Below are positions 49,842 through 60,452 of a stretch of 62,015 nt of DNA, in pieces. Under the pieces are notes generated by a model. The model was not told the DNA's origin and searched no databases. It saw only the letters and a list, made by a program, of their open reading frames with translations. Within the stretch, counting starts at the first letter, position 1. Every line of letters starts with the position of its first letter. The position numbers and the translations under genes are program-made. Source of the DNA: an uncultured Collinsella sp. (GTDB taxonomy: Bacteria > Actinomycetota > Coriobacteriia > Coriobacteriales > Coriobacteriaceae); the NCBI GenBank assembly GCA_902492935.1, contig CABUNJ010000013.1:1-62015 (forward strand). The letters run 5' to 3'.

Positions 49842-50307
49842 CCGCTATCAGGACAAGGTGCTCGAGACCTACGCGCGCTCCCTTCTGGAAGCCGCTAAGG
49901 CCGAGAACCATGTGTTCGAGGACCTCGAGATGATCGAGCGCTTGGCTTCTGCCAGCCCCGAGATCATCGCCGTGCTCGACACCATGTCCAAGCGCGACCA
50001 GCTCGACCTTCTTCCCAAGGTGGCAGCTGCCTTTAAGTATGTTGCCGAGGAAGACGAGGATGTAGTGGGCGTGACCGTCACCACGGCGATCCCGCTCGAC
50101 GACGAGCTGCGTCAAACCATCACTAAGAAATGCGAGCAGGACTTCGGCCGCAAGGTATTCCTTATCGAGCGGGTCGACCCGTCTATCGTGGGCGGCCTGG
50201 TGCTCGAGGCCCGCGGCGAGCGTCGTGATATTTCCGTCAAGACGCAGCTGCGCATCGCGCAGGAGACCCTCGCAAACTCTGCTAATTCGTACGGAGGTGA
50301 AGCCTAA
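49831..50307 (+). CDS. atpH: F1Fo ATP synthase subunit delta
   Basis: 158 residues, shorter than the ~178 of E. coli delta. Family marks: YARSLLEAAKAENHVFEDLE at the N-terminus and VDPSIVGGLVLEARGERRDISVKTQL near the C-terminus. It joins the b stalk to the top of the alpha3-beta3 ring. Overlaps atpF by 11 bases and shares TAATG with atpA. Confidence 0.92.
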   Translation: MPTSRYQDKVLETYARSLLEAAKAENHVFEDLEMIERLASASPEIIAVLDTMSKRDQLDLLPKVAAAFKYVAEEDEDVVGVTVTTAIPLDDELRQTITKKCEQDFGRKVFLIERVDPSIVGGLVLEARGERRDISVKTQLRIAQETLANSANSYGGEA

Positions 50308-51905
50308 TGTCCGAAACCCTCAATGCCCAGGATATCGCCAAGAAACTGCAGGAGCAGCTCACGAGCCTCTCCGCGACGGTCGATACGCATGAGGTTTCAA
50401 CGGTCGACGAGGTAGGCGACGGCATCGCGCGCGTCTCCGGCCTCAAGAGCGCCATGGCAGGCGAGCTTCTGGAGTTCAAGAGCTCCGATACCGGTGAGAC
50501 CGTCTTCGGCCTTGCCCAGAACCTTGACCGTGACGAGGTCGGCGCCGTTCTGTTCGGTGCCGTCGACTCCATCAAGGAAGGCGACGAGTGCCGCACCACT
50601 GGCCGCATTATGGATATCCCCGTGAGCCGCGCCATGCTCGGCCGCGTCGTCAATCCGCTCGGCCAGCCCATCGACGGCCTAGGCGACATCGTCGCGACGC
50701 ACCGTCGCCCCATCGAGTTCAAGGCCCCCGGCGTCATCGACCGTACCCCGGTGTGCGAGCCGGTTCAGACCGGTCTGCTCGCTATCGACTCCATGGTGCC
50801 TATTGGCCGCGGTCAGCGTGAGCTCATCATCGGCGACCGTAAGACCGGTAAGACCGCTATTGCCATCGACGCTATCCTCAATCAGCGCGGCAAGGGCATG
50901 GTCTGCATCTATGTAGCCATCGGCCAGAAGGCCTCCACGGTTGCCAACATCCGCGAGACCCTCGCTCAGCACGGTGCGCTCGACTACACCATCATCGTTT
51001 CGGCCACCGCTGCCGATTCCGCCCCTATGCAGTACATCGCGCCTATGGCCGGTGCCGCTATCGGCGAGTTCTTCATGTACAACGGCGAGGACGGTAAGCC
51101 CGCCAGCGAGACCAACCCCGGCGGCCACGTGCTCGTCATCTACGACGACCTGTCCAAGCAGGCTGTGGCCTACCGTCAGATGTCGCTGACGCTGCATCGT
51201 CCGCCCGGACGCGAGGCCTATCCTGGCGACATCTTCTACCTGCACTCTCGTCTGCTCGAGCGTGCCGTCAAGATGTCCAAGAAGAACGGTTATGGCTCCA
51301 TGACGGCTCTTCCGATCATCGAGACCCAGGACGGCGACGTCTCGGCCTACATTCCGACCAACGTCATTTCCATTACCGATGGTCAGATCTACCTGCAGTC
51401 CGAGCTCTTCTTCCAGGGCCAGCGCCCGGCAGTCGACGTGGGTATTTCCGTGTCCCGCGTCGGTGGCGACGCGCAGACCAAGGCTATGAAGCAGGTCGCC
51501 GGCAACCTCCGTCTGGACCTCGCTTCGTACCAGGAGCTCGCCGGCTTTACGCAGTTCGGCTCCGACCTCGACGAGGCCACGCAAAAGCAGCTTACCCACG
51601 GCGCTCGCATGACCGAGCTCCTGAAGCAGCCGCGTTACAAGCCGTTTGAGGTTGGCGAGCAGATCGTTACGCTGTTCGCTGGCAACGAGGGCTTCCTGGA
51701 TGACCTGGAGATCGCCGACGTGCTGCCTTTCCGTGCCGAGCTCATCGAGTACATGGACAATGGCTTTGGCTCGCTGCTCGACAAGGTTCGCGCCAAGAAG
51801 ATCGATGATGACACCAAGGCTGAGCTCTTGCGCGTCATCGGCGACTTCAAGCAGCAGTTCATGGCCAAGCACCATTCGGATGTTTCTGGATCAGAGGAGA
51901 ACTAA
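50307..51905 (+). CDS. atpA: F1Fo ATP synthase subunit alpha
   Basis: 532 residues. Walker A GDRKTGKTAIA (Lys where Gln is common in GDRQTGKT), the VIYDDLSKQAVAYRQ region, and the arginine finger in SVSRVGGDAQTKAMK. The N-terminal VDEVGDGIARVSGL is typical. It carries the non-catalytic nucleotide sites. Its ATG overlaps the atpH stop codon, and GGAGGTGAAG lies just before it. Confidence 0.96.
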   Translation: MSETLNAQDIAKKLQEQLTSLSATVDTHEVSTVDEVGDGIARVSGLKSAMAGELLEFKSSDTGETVFGLAQNLDRDEVGAVLFGAVDSIKEGDECRTTGRIMDIPVSRAMLGRVVNPLGQPIDGLGDIVATHRRPIEFKAPGVIDRTPVCEPVQTGLLAIDSMVPIGRGQRELIIGDRKTGKTAIAIDAILNQRGKGMVCIYVAIGQKASTVANIRETLAQHGALDYTIIVSATAADSAPMQYIAPMAGAAIGEFFMYNGEDGKPASETNPGGHVLVIYDDLSKQAVAYRQMSLTLHRPPGREAYPGDIFYLHSRLLERAVKMSKKNGYGSMTALPIIETQDGDVSAYIPTNVISITDGQIYLQSELFFQGQRPAVDVGISVSRVGGDAQTKAMKQVAGNLRLDLASYQELAGFTQFGSDLDEATQKQLTHGARMTELLKQPRYKPFEVGEQIVTLFAGNEGFLDDLEIADVLPFRAELIEYMDNGFGSLLDKVRAKKIDDDTKAELLRVIGDFKQQFMAKHHSDVSGSEEN

Positions 51906-51910
51906 GCCCC

Positions 51911-52818
51911 ATGGCCAACCTTCGCGACATTAAGAAGCGAATCTCCTCGGTTACCACGACCAAGCAGATCACGCGCACGATGGAGATGGTCTCTACGGCC
52001 AAGATCCGTCGTGCCCTCGATCGCTCCAAGCAGGCCGAGCCCTATAAGGAGGCGCTGACCGACGTCATGTTGACGGTCGCCGGCGACGCCTCCTGTTCGG
52101 GCACCGATCCCATGCTGCAGAAGCATGAGAGCGTCAAGCATGGCCTGATTGTCGTTATTGCCTCGGACCGCGGCCTTGCCGGCGGTTTCAATACGACGGT
52201 GGAGCGCACGGCCGAAAAGCTCGCCGCTTCTTGGGCGAACGACGGCATCGAGTGCGAGATCATCGCGTGTGGGCGCAAGCCGGCCACGTATTTCCGTGAC
52301 CGCGCAAACGTCGTCATGCACTTTGAGGGCAACTCCTCTGAGCCCGATTTCAATCAGGCCCGCATGATCTCCTCTCATATCTGTGATGCGTATCGTGCCG
52401 GTGAGCTTGACCGTGTCGAGCTTGTCTACCACCACGCCAAGAACCGCGTGGATCAGGAGCTTCGCGTCGAGCATCTGTTGCCGCTCGACCCCGAGATGAT
52501 CGCTATGGCCCACGGTCCGCGTAAGAACGAGACCGACGCCCCTAAGCGCATCTCGTCCACGTTCGAGTTCGTGCCCTCTCCCGAGCATGTTCTCGGCAAG
52601 CTTGTGCCGTCTTATATCCTGACGGTCATCTACCAGGCCCTGATCGATTCGGCGGCTGCCGAGCAGGGTGCACGCCGCAAGGCCATGCACTCCGCGACGG
52701 AAAACGCCACCGCGATCATCTCGACCCTTACCCGCACGTATAGTCGCGTGCGCCAGGCTTCGATCACGACCGAGATTAACGAGATCGTCGGCGGAGCCTC
52801 AGCATTGGAGGAACAGTA

Positions 52819-52819
<1 letters not shown>
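51911..52819 (+). CDS. atpG: F1Fo ATP synthase subunit gamma
   Basis: 302 residues, normal length. N-terminal LRDIKKRISSVTTTKQITRTMEMV (in part) and C-terminal SATENATAIISTL and RVRQASITTEINEIVGGASAL are diagnostic for the central rotor shaft. AGAGGAG lies 9 bases before the ATG. TAATG overlap with atpD. Confidence 0.95.
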
Positions 52820-54273
<1,454 letters not shown>

Positions 54274-54276
54274 GTT

Positions 54277-54669
54277 ATGCGTATCCGCATCGTGTGCCCC
54301 GTGAGCTGCGCCTATGAGGGCGACGCTGCGTTTGTGTCGATTCCGTCCACGGATGGCGAGTTTGGCGTTCTGCCTGCTCACTCCAGCGAGATCTGCACGA
54401 TCGACCGCGGTTACGTTCGCGTTTCCGATAAGGCCATGGGCACTGTCGACCACACGTTTGCCGTGGCCGGCGGCTATGCCCAGGTTGCGGACGATGTCGT
54501 GACCGTTCTCGCCGAGCGCGCTTGCGATTTGGCGACCGTCGATGCCGACAAGCTTAAAGCTGATATTCAAGGTTTTGAAGAGAAGCTGGGTAATTTGTCG
54601 GAGGATGATGCACGCCGCGCCTACCTCTATAATGAAATCGCATGGTGTAAGCTCAAGCTTGCCCAATAG
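54277..54669 (+). CDS. atpC: F1Fo ATP synthase subunit epsilon
   Basis: 130 residues: an N-terminal beta-sandwich (IRIVCPVSCAYEGDAAFVSIPSTDGEFGVLPAH in family order) and a two-helix C-terminal part (DADKLKADIQGFEEKLGNLSEDDARR) that can inhibit hydrolysis. Its first residues (VCPVSCAYEGDA) contain two Cys not usual in the family. Last gene of the operon before the terminator. Confidence 0.92.
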   Translation: MRIRIVCPVSCAYEGDAAFVSIPSTDGEFGVLPAHSSEICTIDRGYVRVSDKAMGTVDHTFAVAGGYAQVADDVVTVLAERACDLATVDADKLKADIQGFEEKLGNLSEDDARRAYLYNEIAWCKLKLAQ

Positions 54670-54705
54670 TCAAACGATTTAGCGTTCGACCATTTGCGAA
54701 CACAT

Positions 54706-54738
54706 CATGCCCGGGATGGCTCAGCCATCCCGGGCATG
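54706..54738 (+). terminator. Terminator of the atp operon
   Basis: Perfect 15-bp GC-rich stem CATGCCCGGGATGGC (54706-54720) with GCCATCCCGGGCATG (54724-54738), 3-base loop and CTTTTT tail. It ends 20 bases before the murA start, so murA must have its own promoter or depend on read-through. Confidence 0.92.
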
Positions 54739-54757
54739 CTTTTTGAAAGGGTAGACC

Positions 54758-56041
54758 TTGGATATTATCCGCGTTGAGGGTGGCCACGCCATCGGAGGCT
54801 CCGTGCCCGTTTCGGGCGCCAAGAACTCCGCACTCAAACTCATGGCGGCAACGCTTCTGGCGCCGGGCAAAACGACGCTGCAGAACGTGCCCGATATTTC
54901 CGATGTCCACGTGATGGGCAAGGTGCTCAAGGGCATGGGCGCTACGATCGATGTTCTCGACGAGCACACGCTCGAGATTGATACCTCTCAGGTCGATTCT
55001 TGGGAGGCCCCCTACGAGCTCGTCGCTAAGATGCGTGCTTCCACCGCCGTCATGGGACCCCTGCTGGGCCGCTTCCATCGCGCCAAGATCGCCATGCCGG
55101 GCGGCTGCAACCTGGGTGCTCGCAAGATCGATATGCACATTCTTGGTCTTGAGGCCCTGGGCGTTGAGTTCGATACCGCCCACGGTTACATCAACGCTAA
55201 TGCGCCCCAAGGTCTGCGCGGTACCACCGTCACGCTCGAGTTTGCCAGCGTCGGTGCGACCGAGAACCTCATCATGGCATCCGTGCGCGCGCAGGGCACC
55301 ACGGTTATCGACAATGCCGCCCGCGAGCCCGAGATCGTCGATCTCGCCAACATGCTCAACGAGATGGGCGCCAAGATTGTCGGCGCGGGTACGCCCGTCG
55401 TGACCATCGAGGGCGTGGAAGAGCTGCATCCTGTTACCCATCGCGTAGTGGGCGACCGCATCGAGGCCGGTACCTTTATCGTTGCCGGTGCGTTGATGGC
55501 CGACGATCGCGGTGTCGATGTCACGGGCTTTTGCCCCATTCACTTGGGCATGGTGCTCAAGAAGATGGAGCTCATGGGTATCGACTGCGAGCGCGTCGAG
55601 GATGGCGTCCATGTGAACCGTGCCGAGTGTATCAAGCCGGTCGACATCCAGACGCTTCCGTTCCCCGGCTTCCCGACGGACATGCAGGCGCAGATTATGG
55701 TGCTCTCCGCCCTTGCCGACGGTAGCTCCGTTATCACCGAGAACATCTTCGAGAATCGCTTTATGTTTGCCTCTGAGCTGGTGCGCATGGGTGCCGACAT
55801 TCGTATCGAGAGCCATCATGCCATGATTCATGGCGTCAAGGGCTTCTCGGGTGCACAGGTTACCTCGCCCGATCTGCGTGGCGGAGCGGCCCTCGTCGTA
55901 GCGGGCTTGATCGCCGACGGGACGACCGAGGTTTCGGCCATCCATCACATCAAGCGCGGCTACGAGCAGTTTGTCGAAAAGCTGCAGGCGCTCGGCGCGC
56001 ATGTCGAGCATGCTACCGTCCCCGATCCCGTCATCTACTAA
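54758..56041 (+). CDS. murA: UDP-N-acetylglucosamine 1-carboxyvinyltransferase
   Basis: 427 residues. Lys22-Asn23 (SGAKNSALKLMAA), the fosfomycin-target cysteine Cys117 in MPGGCNLGARKIDMH, and PFPGFPTDMQAQIM are the family landmarks. It carries out the first committed step of peptidoglycan synthesis. The start is TTG at 54758 with GAAAGGG 9 bases before it; no ATG or GTG gives a complete N-terminus. It sits directly after the atp terminator, the usual order in Actinomycetota. Confidence 0.96.
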   Translation: MDIIRVEGGHAIGGSVPVSGAKNSALKLMAATLLAPGKTTLQNVPDISDVHVMGKVLKGMGATIDVLDEHTLEIDTSQVDSWEAPYELVAKMRASTAVMGPLLGRFHRAKIAMPGGCNLGARKIDMHILGLEALGVEFDTAHGYINANAPQGLRGTTVTLEFASVGATENLIMASVRAQGTTVIDNAAREPEIVDLANMLNEMGAKIVGAGTPVVTIEGVEELHPVTHRVVGDRIEAGTFIVAGALMADDRGVDVTGFCPIHLGMVLKKMELMGIDCERVEDGVHVNRAECIKPVDIQTLPFPGFPTDMQAQIMVLSALADGSSVITENIFENRFMFASELVRMGADIRIESHHAMIHGVKGFSGAQVTSPDLRGGAALVVAGLIADGTTEVSAIHHIKRGYEQFVEKLQALGAHVEHATVPDPVIY

Positions 56042-56053
56042 TACAGGTTGCCT

Positions 56054-57289
56054 ATGTTTAATAAAAAGCCCCTCGCGGATACCACCGCCCGAAGACCCTC
56101 AACTGGTGCGCAGGCCAAGATCTACAGTCGCGATAACGTGGCTCGCTATTCCGAGCGCGCTCGTCAACGTCGTCGTAGCCACACGATTCGTCACGTCGCG
56201 CTCATTGTCGTGCTTGGCGTGCTGCTGAGTGCCACTACCGCTGCCGGCCTGTGGTTTGCCACCATTATGGGCAAGCTCGGCGATTCTAATGTCATTACCG
56301 ACAATCTGCGTCGGGTTCTGGTTGACACCGATGAGGCAAAGGATCCGTTCTACGTACTGCTTCTTGGCACCGACGGCCGTCCGGGCGAGGATACGTATCG
56401 TGCCGACTCGATTATCCTGGCACGCATCGATCCCACGCAAAAGCAGGCGACGCTCATTTCCGTTCCGCGCGACACCAAGGTCGAGTACAAGGGCGAGACC
56501 ATGAAGATCAACGCCTGCCATACCGTTGGCGGCGCCGAGGCCATGGTCGAGGCGGTCAACGAGCTGTGCGGTGTTCAGATTTCCCACTATGCCGAGGTCA
56601 GCTTCGACGGTATGCAGGCGCTGATTGATTCGGTTGGCGGTATCGACATTAACGCAACCGATGATGTTGACGACCCCGAGCACCTGGATATTAAGATTAC
56701 CGCTGGCCAGCAGCATATGGACGGCGCCACCGCCCTTACCTATGCCCGCTGCCGCTACACCTATGCCGACGGCGATTACACGCGCATGCGCCACCAGCGT
56801 CAGGTGCTTGGCGCCCTTGCCAACCAGATTCTCAATAACTTCGATGCCACGAAGATCTTTGGCCTGGTCAACTCGCTGTCCGATATGCTCGTAACCGATA
56901 TGAGCGTTCAGGATATCGTGGCTACGGTCAACGCCATGCGCGGTATGGATGTCGACGGTATCTACTCGGCCAACCTGCCCTCGTACGCCGACGACAGCAC
57001 CATGATCGACGGTGTGAGCTACGTCTTTGTCTACGAGGACGAGCTCAAGGAAATGATGGAGCGCGTCGATGCCGGCAAGGATCCCAAGGGTCCCAACACC
57101 ATGGGTCTTTCCGACGGTTCCAGCTCTACGATTGGCGACCTGAACAACAACACGTCTGACGACTACGCAAACGGTACCGCAACCTCATCGGTCAGCTCTG
57201 ACGATTCCGATGACTCAAACGATTCGAGCGATTCGGACTACTACGAAGAGCCCACCGGCGACGGCAACGGCTACGAAGCCAACTACTAA
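56054..57289 (+). CDS. LytR-CpsA-Psr family cell-wall ligase
   Basis: 411 residues: a basic cytosolic N-terminus (~50 residues), one membrane helix (HVALIVVLGVLLSATTAAGL), and the extracytoplasmic LCP domain with LLGTDGRPGEDTYRADSIIL, ISVPRDTKV and GGIDINATDDVDDPE...ALTYARCRYT...DYTRMRHQRQVL, carrying the conserved Asp/Arg residues. It attaches wall polymers to peptidoglycan. The last ~45 residues are Ser/Asp-rich (SSDDSDDSNDSSDSDYYEE), which is unusual. The ATG at 56054 lies 12 bases after murA, so the two are probably cotranscribed. Confidence 0.9.
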   Translation: MFNKKPLADTTARRPSTGAQAKIYSRDNVARYSERARQRRRSHTIRHVALIVVLGVLLSATTAAGLWFATIMGKLGDSNVITDNLRRVLVDTDEAKDPFYVLLLGTDGRPGEDTYRADSIILARIDPTQKQATLISVPRDTKVEYKGETMKINACHTVGGAEAMVEAVNELCGVQISHYAEVSFDGMQALIDSVGGIDINATDDVDDPEHLDIKITAGQQHMDGATALTYARCRYTYADGDYTRMRHQRQVLGALANQILNNFDATKIFGLVNSLSDMLVTDMSVQDIVATVNAMRGMDVDGIYSANLPSYADDSTMIDGVSYVFVYEDELKEMMERVDAGKDPKGPNTMGLSDGSSSTIGDLNNNTSDDYANGTATSSVSSDDSDDSNDSSDSDYYEEPTGDGNGYEANY

Positions 57290-57514
57290 GTTACGCGGTT
57301 TTACCAAACCGCGTAACCGCTTGACGCTGCGCGGGCCGCATTTGGACAATCTGACGTTCAACTTCAAGGGCGCGACCAGAAGGTCAGCGCCCTTTCGTTT
57401 CACGTCACCTTGTCTCAAATGCGACCCGCTCGCTGGCGTTGCCAATACATCGGCGTTGCCGGAGTAGTCATTGGGGACGTTCTTGTTTGACTAGTCGTCT
57501 AAGAACGTCCCCAA
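57290..57514. repeat. Composite intergenic repeat, copy 4
   Basis: Module A: perfect 12-bp hairpin GTTACGCGGTTT (57290-57301), TACC, AAACCGCGTAAC (57306-57317). Module B: outer stem GCATTTGGACAA (57338-57349) with TTGTCTCAAATGC (57410-57422, one bulge); inner stem AAGGGCGC (57366-57373) with GCGCCCTT (57387-57394) around GACCAGAAGGTC. Module C: TAGTCATTGGGGACGTTCTT (57465 on) ending TGACTA at 57493, plus a 14-bp inverted partner AAGAACGTCCCCAA (57501-57514). It fills the gap between two convergent genes (310 bp) together with the next terminator. Confidence 0.8.
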
Positions 57515-57535
57515 CTTCTATTTCCCCTTGCACCA

Positions 57536-57575
57536 AAAACCGCCCCGTTCTCGGTTTTGAGGACGGGGCGGTTTT
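57536..57575. terminator. Bidirectional terminator between the LCP gene and pepT
   Basis: 13-bp perfect stem AAAACCGCCCCGT (57536-57548) with ACGGGGCGGTTTT (57563-57575); T runs on both strands. Confidence 0.85.
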
Positions 57576-57599
57576 GCTTACCTAGATTGTTCGAGTTCC

Positions 57600-58847
57600 C
57601 TATGCAAAGCGGGCGACGAGCTCCTGGAGCACGTCGGTCATCTTGACGAGCGAACTGACCGGGACGAACTCGTTGACGCCGTGGTAGCAATAGCCGCCGG
57701 TGGAAAGGTTGGGACAGGGCAGACCGCGGAACGACAGCTGCGCGCCGTCGGTGCCGCCACGAATCGGCAGCACTTGGGGCTCAACGCCGCAGGCAAGGTA
57801 GGCTTCCTTGGCAACATCAATAAGCTCGGGATAGTCACGAACGATCTCGGCCATATTTCGATACTGCTGCTTAATCTCGACCGTCACGCGCTCCTCACCC
57901 AGACGCTGGTTGAGCATCGAGGCGGCGGCATCAATAAGATCGAGCTTCTGCTGGAACTTGGCGGCGTCATGGTCGCGGACGATATAGCGCGCTGTGGCGT
58001 GATCGACGGTCGCAGATACACCCTCAAGGTGATAAAAGCCCTCGTAGCCTTCCGTATACTCTGGGCGCTGCACGTAGGGGAGCAACGCGTTGAAGTCGCA
58101 GAACAGATTGCCTGCGTTGACCATACGGCCCTTGGCGTCGCCCGGGTGGATGGACTGGCCCTCAAAGCGGACGGTCACCTCGGCGGCATTGAAGCACTCC
58201 CACTCCAGCTCGCCGATGGGGCCGCCGTCGACCGTGTAGGCGTACTTGCAGCCAAAGGTATCGATATCCAACAGCTCGGCTCCGTGGCCGATCTCCTCGT
58301 CAGGGCAGAAGCAAATGCCGAGTGCGGGATGGGGCAGAGAAGGGTCCTGAGCGATACGCGCGACAAGTGACATGATCTCGGCGACGCCTGCCTTGTCGTC
58401 CGCGCCCAGCAGCGTGGTGCCATCGCTGCAGACCAGGTCCTCACCCGCGAGGTCGTTCAGGGCGGGAAGCTTGGCGGTACTCATGGCAACGGGCTTACCG
58501 TCAACCGTGCCGCAGACCAGGTCGCCGCCTTCGTAGTGTACGATGTGCGGTTTCACGCCGGCACCCGGTGCAACTTCGGTGGTGTCGAGATGGGCGATCA
58601 GGCCCAGGGCGGGCTTGTCCTCAGCGCCCGCACTTGCGGGGATATGCGCGCAGACATAGGCGTGCTCGGTCACGTGGGCATCTTCCGCACCAAGCTCGCG
58701 CAGCTCTTCAGCCAGCACGTTGGCAAGGTCAAACTGAACGGCGCTCGAGGGTACCTGGTCGCAGTTTGCATCCTCGGACTGCGTGTTGATCTGGACGTAG
58801 CGCAAAAAGCGCTCGAGGACATCGGGGTTCGTGGTGGTGTTTTCCAT
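57600..58847 (-). CDS. pepT: Peptidase T (tripeptide aminopeptidase, M20B)
   Basis: 415 residues. M20B motifs: IAHLDTTEVAPGAGVKP (metal His/Asp), TLLGADDKAGVAEIM, the catalytic pair in CPDEEIGHGAELLD, and the C-terminal PIRGGTDGAQLSFRGLPCPNLS, where the His/Asp positions match PepT. It removes the N-terminal residue from tripeptides in the cytosol. The ATG at 58847 has GGAG 9 bases upstream and gives MENTTTNPDVLERFLRYV, the normal family start. It is divergent from the metal regulator gene. Confidence 0.93.
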   Translation of the reverse strand: MENTTTNPDVLERFLRYVQINTQSEDANCDQVPSSAVQFDLANVLAEELRELGAEDAHVTEHAYVCAHIPASAGAEDKPALGLIAHLDTTEVAPGAGVKPHIVHYEGGDLVCGTVDGKPVAMSTAKLPALNDLAGEDLVCSDGTTLLGADDKAGVAEIMSLVARIAQDPSLPHPALGICFCPDEEIGHGAELLDIDTFGCKYAYTVDGGPIGELEWECFNAAEVTVRFEGQSIHPGDAKGRMVNAGNLFCDFNALLPYVQRPEYTEGYEGFYHLEGVSATVDHATARYIVRDHDAAKFQQKLDLIDAAASMLNQRLGEERVTVEIKQQYRNMAEIVRDYPELIDVAKEAYLACGVEPQVLPIRGGTDGAQLSFRGLPCPNLSTGGYCYHGVNEFVPVSSLVKMTDVLQELVARFA

Positions 58848-58967
58848 AAAGACCGCTCCAATCTTGGTCGTCGTGTGCAACAAGAACTCTAGCACGGTAT
58901 GCCACGGCATACCGCGACGCTTGGATGGGGTAGAATCAGCCATTGAATGCAGAAGGGACGGAAGATC

Positions 58968-59390
58968 ATGGATACGACAAATAGCTCGCGCGAACTGCAT
59001 CTGACGGTGGCGAACGAAGACTACTTGGAGTGCATGGTTCGCATTGAAAGCGAAGAGGGGGAAACCAACGGTGTGCGATCGGTCGACATCGCGCAGCGCC
59101 TTGGCGTCTCCAAGGCATCGGTCAATAAAGCGGTTTCGGCGCTCAAGGCATCCGAGCTTGTCGAGCAATCGCACTACGGCAAGGTAATCCTGACCGATCG
59201 CGGCCGCGAGGTTGGCACGGCTATCTGGTACCGTCATCGCCTCATCCGCACGTTTTTGGTTCAGGAGCTCGGTGTCGAATTTGAGCGAGCCGATTCCGAG
59301 GCCTGCATGATGGAGCATGCGCTATCCGAGGACACGATGAGCCGCTGGCTCGCCTATCTCGAAAAGCAGGGAATCAGCGTCGAGGAATAG
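58968..59390 (+). CDS. DtxR/MntR-family metal-dependent regulator
   Basis: 140 residues. The winged helix reads EDYLECMVRIESEEGETNGVRSVDIAQRLGVSKASVNKAVSALK (abbreviated: EDYLECMV, VDIAQRLGVSKASVNKA). The dimerisation domain has RHRLIRTFLVQELGV and the metal ligand region EACMMEHALSEDTMSRW. The length and the missing SH3 domain fit the MntR/IdeR short form. It would repress metal-uptake genes with Mn or Fe bound. It lies 10 bases before a homocysteine methyltransferase-like gene. Confidence 0.88.
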   Translation: MDTTNSSRELHLTVANEDYLECMVRIESEEGETNGVRSVDIAQRLGVSKASVNKAVSALKASELVEQSHYGKVILTDRGREVGTAIWYRHRLIRTFLVQELGVEFERADSEACMMEHALSEDTMSRWLAYLEKQGISVEE

Positions 59391-59400
59391 CGGGATATAT

Positions 59401-60294
59401 ATGGATACGAGTTATTACAACCGCTTTGGTGCCGAGGAACTTGCGCGCCGCTTGTCGAGCGAGACCTTGTTGGCGCAGGGCCCCATGGGCAGTGTTTTGT
59501 TGAGTGAGTACGATGCCGCCGACATTCCACCGGCGTTTTGGAATCTGGCGGAGCCGCAGACCGTTTCTCGTATCCATCGCTTGTATGTCGCCGCTGGCGC
59601 GCAGGTGCTCATTACCAACACCTTTCAGGCATCGAGCTATGCCCTCAAGCACGACCAGATTGCGCCGTCCGTGGCGGAGGTCAATCGCGGGGCCGTCGAC
59701 GATGCCCGCCAGGCGCACCCTCAGCTGCTGCTGGGCTCGATGGGCCCGATCGGTATTGAGTGGTTTGCCGAGGACTCTGCCGAGTATCGTGAAATCCGAG
59801 GCATTGCGCGCGAACAGGCGCACGCCTTGCTCAATGCCGGCGTTGACGGTCTGCTGATCGAGACGGTGACGTCTATCCGTAATTTGCAGCCCATGCTTGC
59901 CGGTGCCCGAGATGCCGCCGACGGTATGCCTGTTCTGGTGAGTTTTGTCGTTGACGATAAAGGCGACCTGTTGGGCGATGGCCTCAACATCGAGGCAGCC
60001 GTTTTGTACGCCGAAAAACACGGCGCAAACTCGATTGGTGTTAATTGCTGTTCGCTTGCGGCCGCGAACGCGGCGGTGCCCAGGATGGTTGCATCGGCGA
60101 CTACTCCCGTCACGGTGCGTCCCAACGTAGGCGATCCGGTCCAGACTCAGGATGGCCCCGTATGGCACGAGAACCCCGAAGCTTTCGCGCGCGCATGCAT
60201 CGAATGGAGACATGCCGGTGCCGCAATGGTGGGCAGTTGCTGCGGAACCACGGCAATCACTACGGCAGCGATGGCCGAGGCGCTCGATATATAA
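59401..60294 (+). CDS. Homocysteine S-methyltransferase-like zinc enzyme
   Basis: 297 residues. The betaine/homocysteine methyltransferase barrel is clear: QGPMGSVLLS, the ITNTFQASSYAL motif, ETVTSIRN, and zinc ligands Cys216/217 (GVNCCS) and Cys280/281 (GSCCGTT). It moves a methyl group to homocysteine or a similar thiol. It resembles the N-terminal domain of MetH without the folate and cobalamin modules, so its methyl donor is uncertain. It is probably cotranscribed with the metal regulator 10 bases upstream. Confidence 0.88.
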   Translation: MDTSYYNRFGAEELARRLSSETLLAQGPMGSVLLSEYDAADIPPAFWNLAEPQTVSRIHRLYVAAGAQVLITNTFQASSYALKHDQIAPSVAEVNRGAVDDARQAHPQLLLGSMGPIGIEWFAEDSAEYREIRGIAREQAHALLNAGVDGLLIETVTSIRNLQPMLAGARDAADGMPVLVSFVVDDKGDLLGDGLNIEAAVLYAEKHGANSIGVNCCSLAAANAAVPRMVASATTPVTVRPNVGDPVQTQDGPVWHENPEAFARACIEWRHAGAAMVGSCCGTTAITTAAMAEALDI

Positions 60295-60299
60295 AGGGC

Positions 60300-60325
60300 A
60301 AAACCGCTCCATACGGGGCGGTTTT
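60300..60325 (+). terminator. Terminator after the methyltransferase gene
   Basis: 11-bp stem AAAACCGCTCC (60300-60310) with GGGGCGGTTTT (60315-60325), one G-T pair, 4-base loop and T7 run. It lies 5 bases after the stop codon. Confidence 0.88.
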
Positions 60326-60452
60326 TTTATTGCCTGCATGTCCTCGGCAGCATTTGCCCAAATGGTGAATGCTGGTGCCGGCAGGTTGCCGAGTGCATGT
60401 TGCGGGTATACCCCATGCGTACCATGATCCAAACGCTGTGAGGTGTCTGCGC

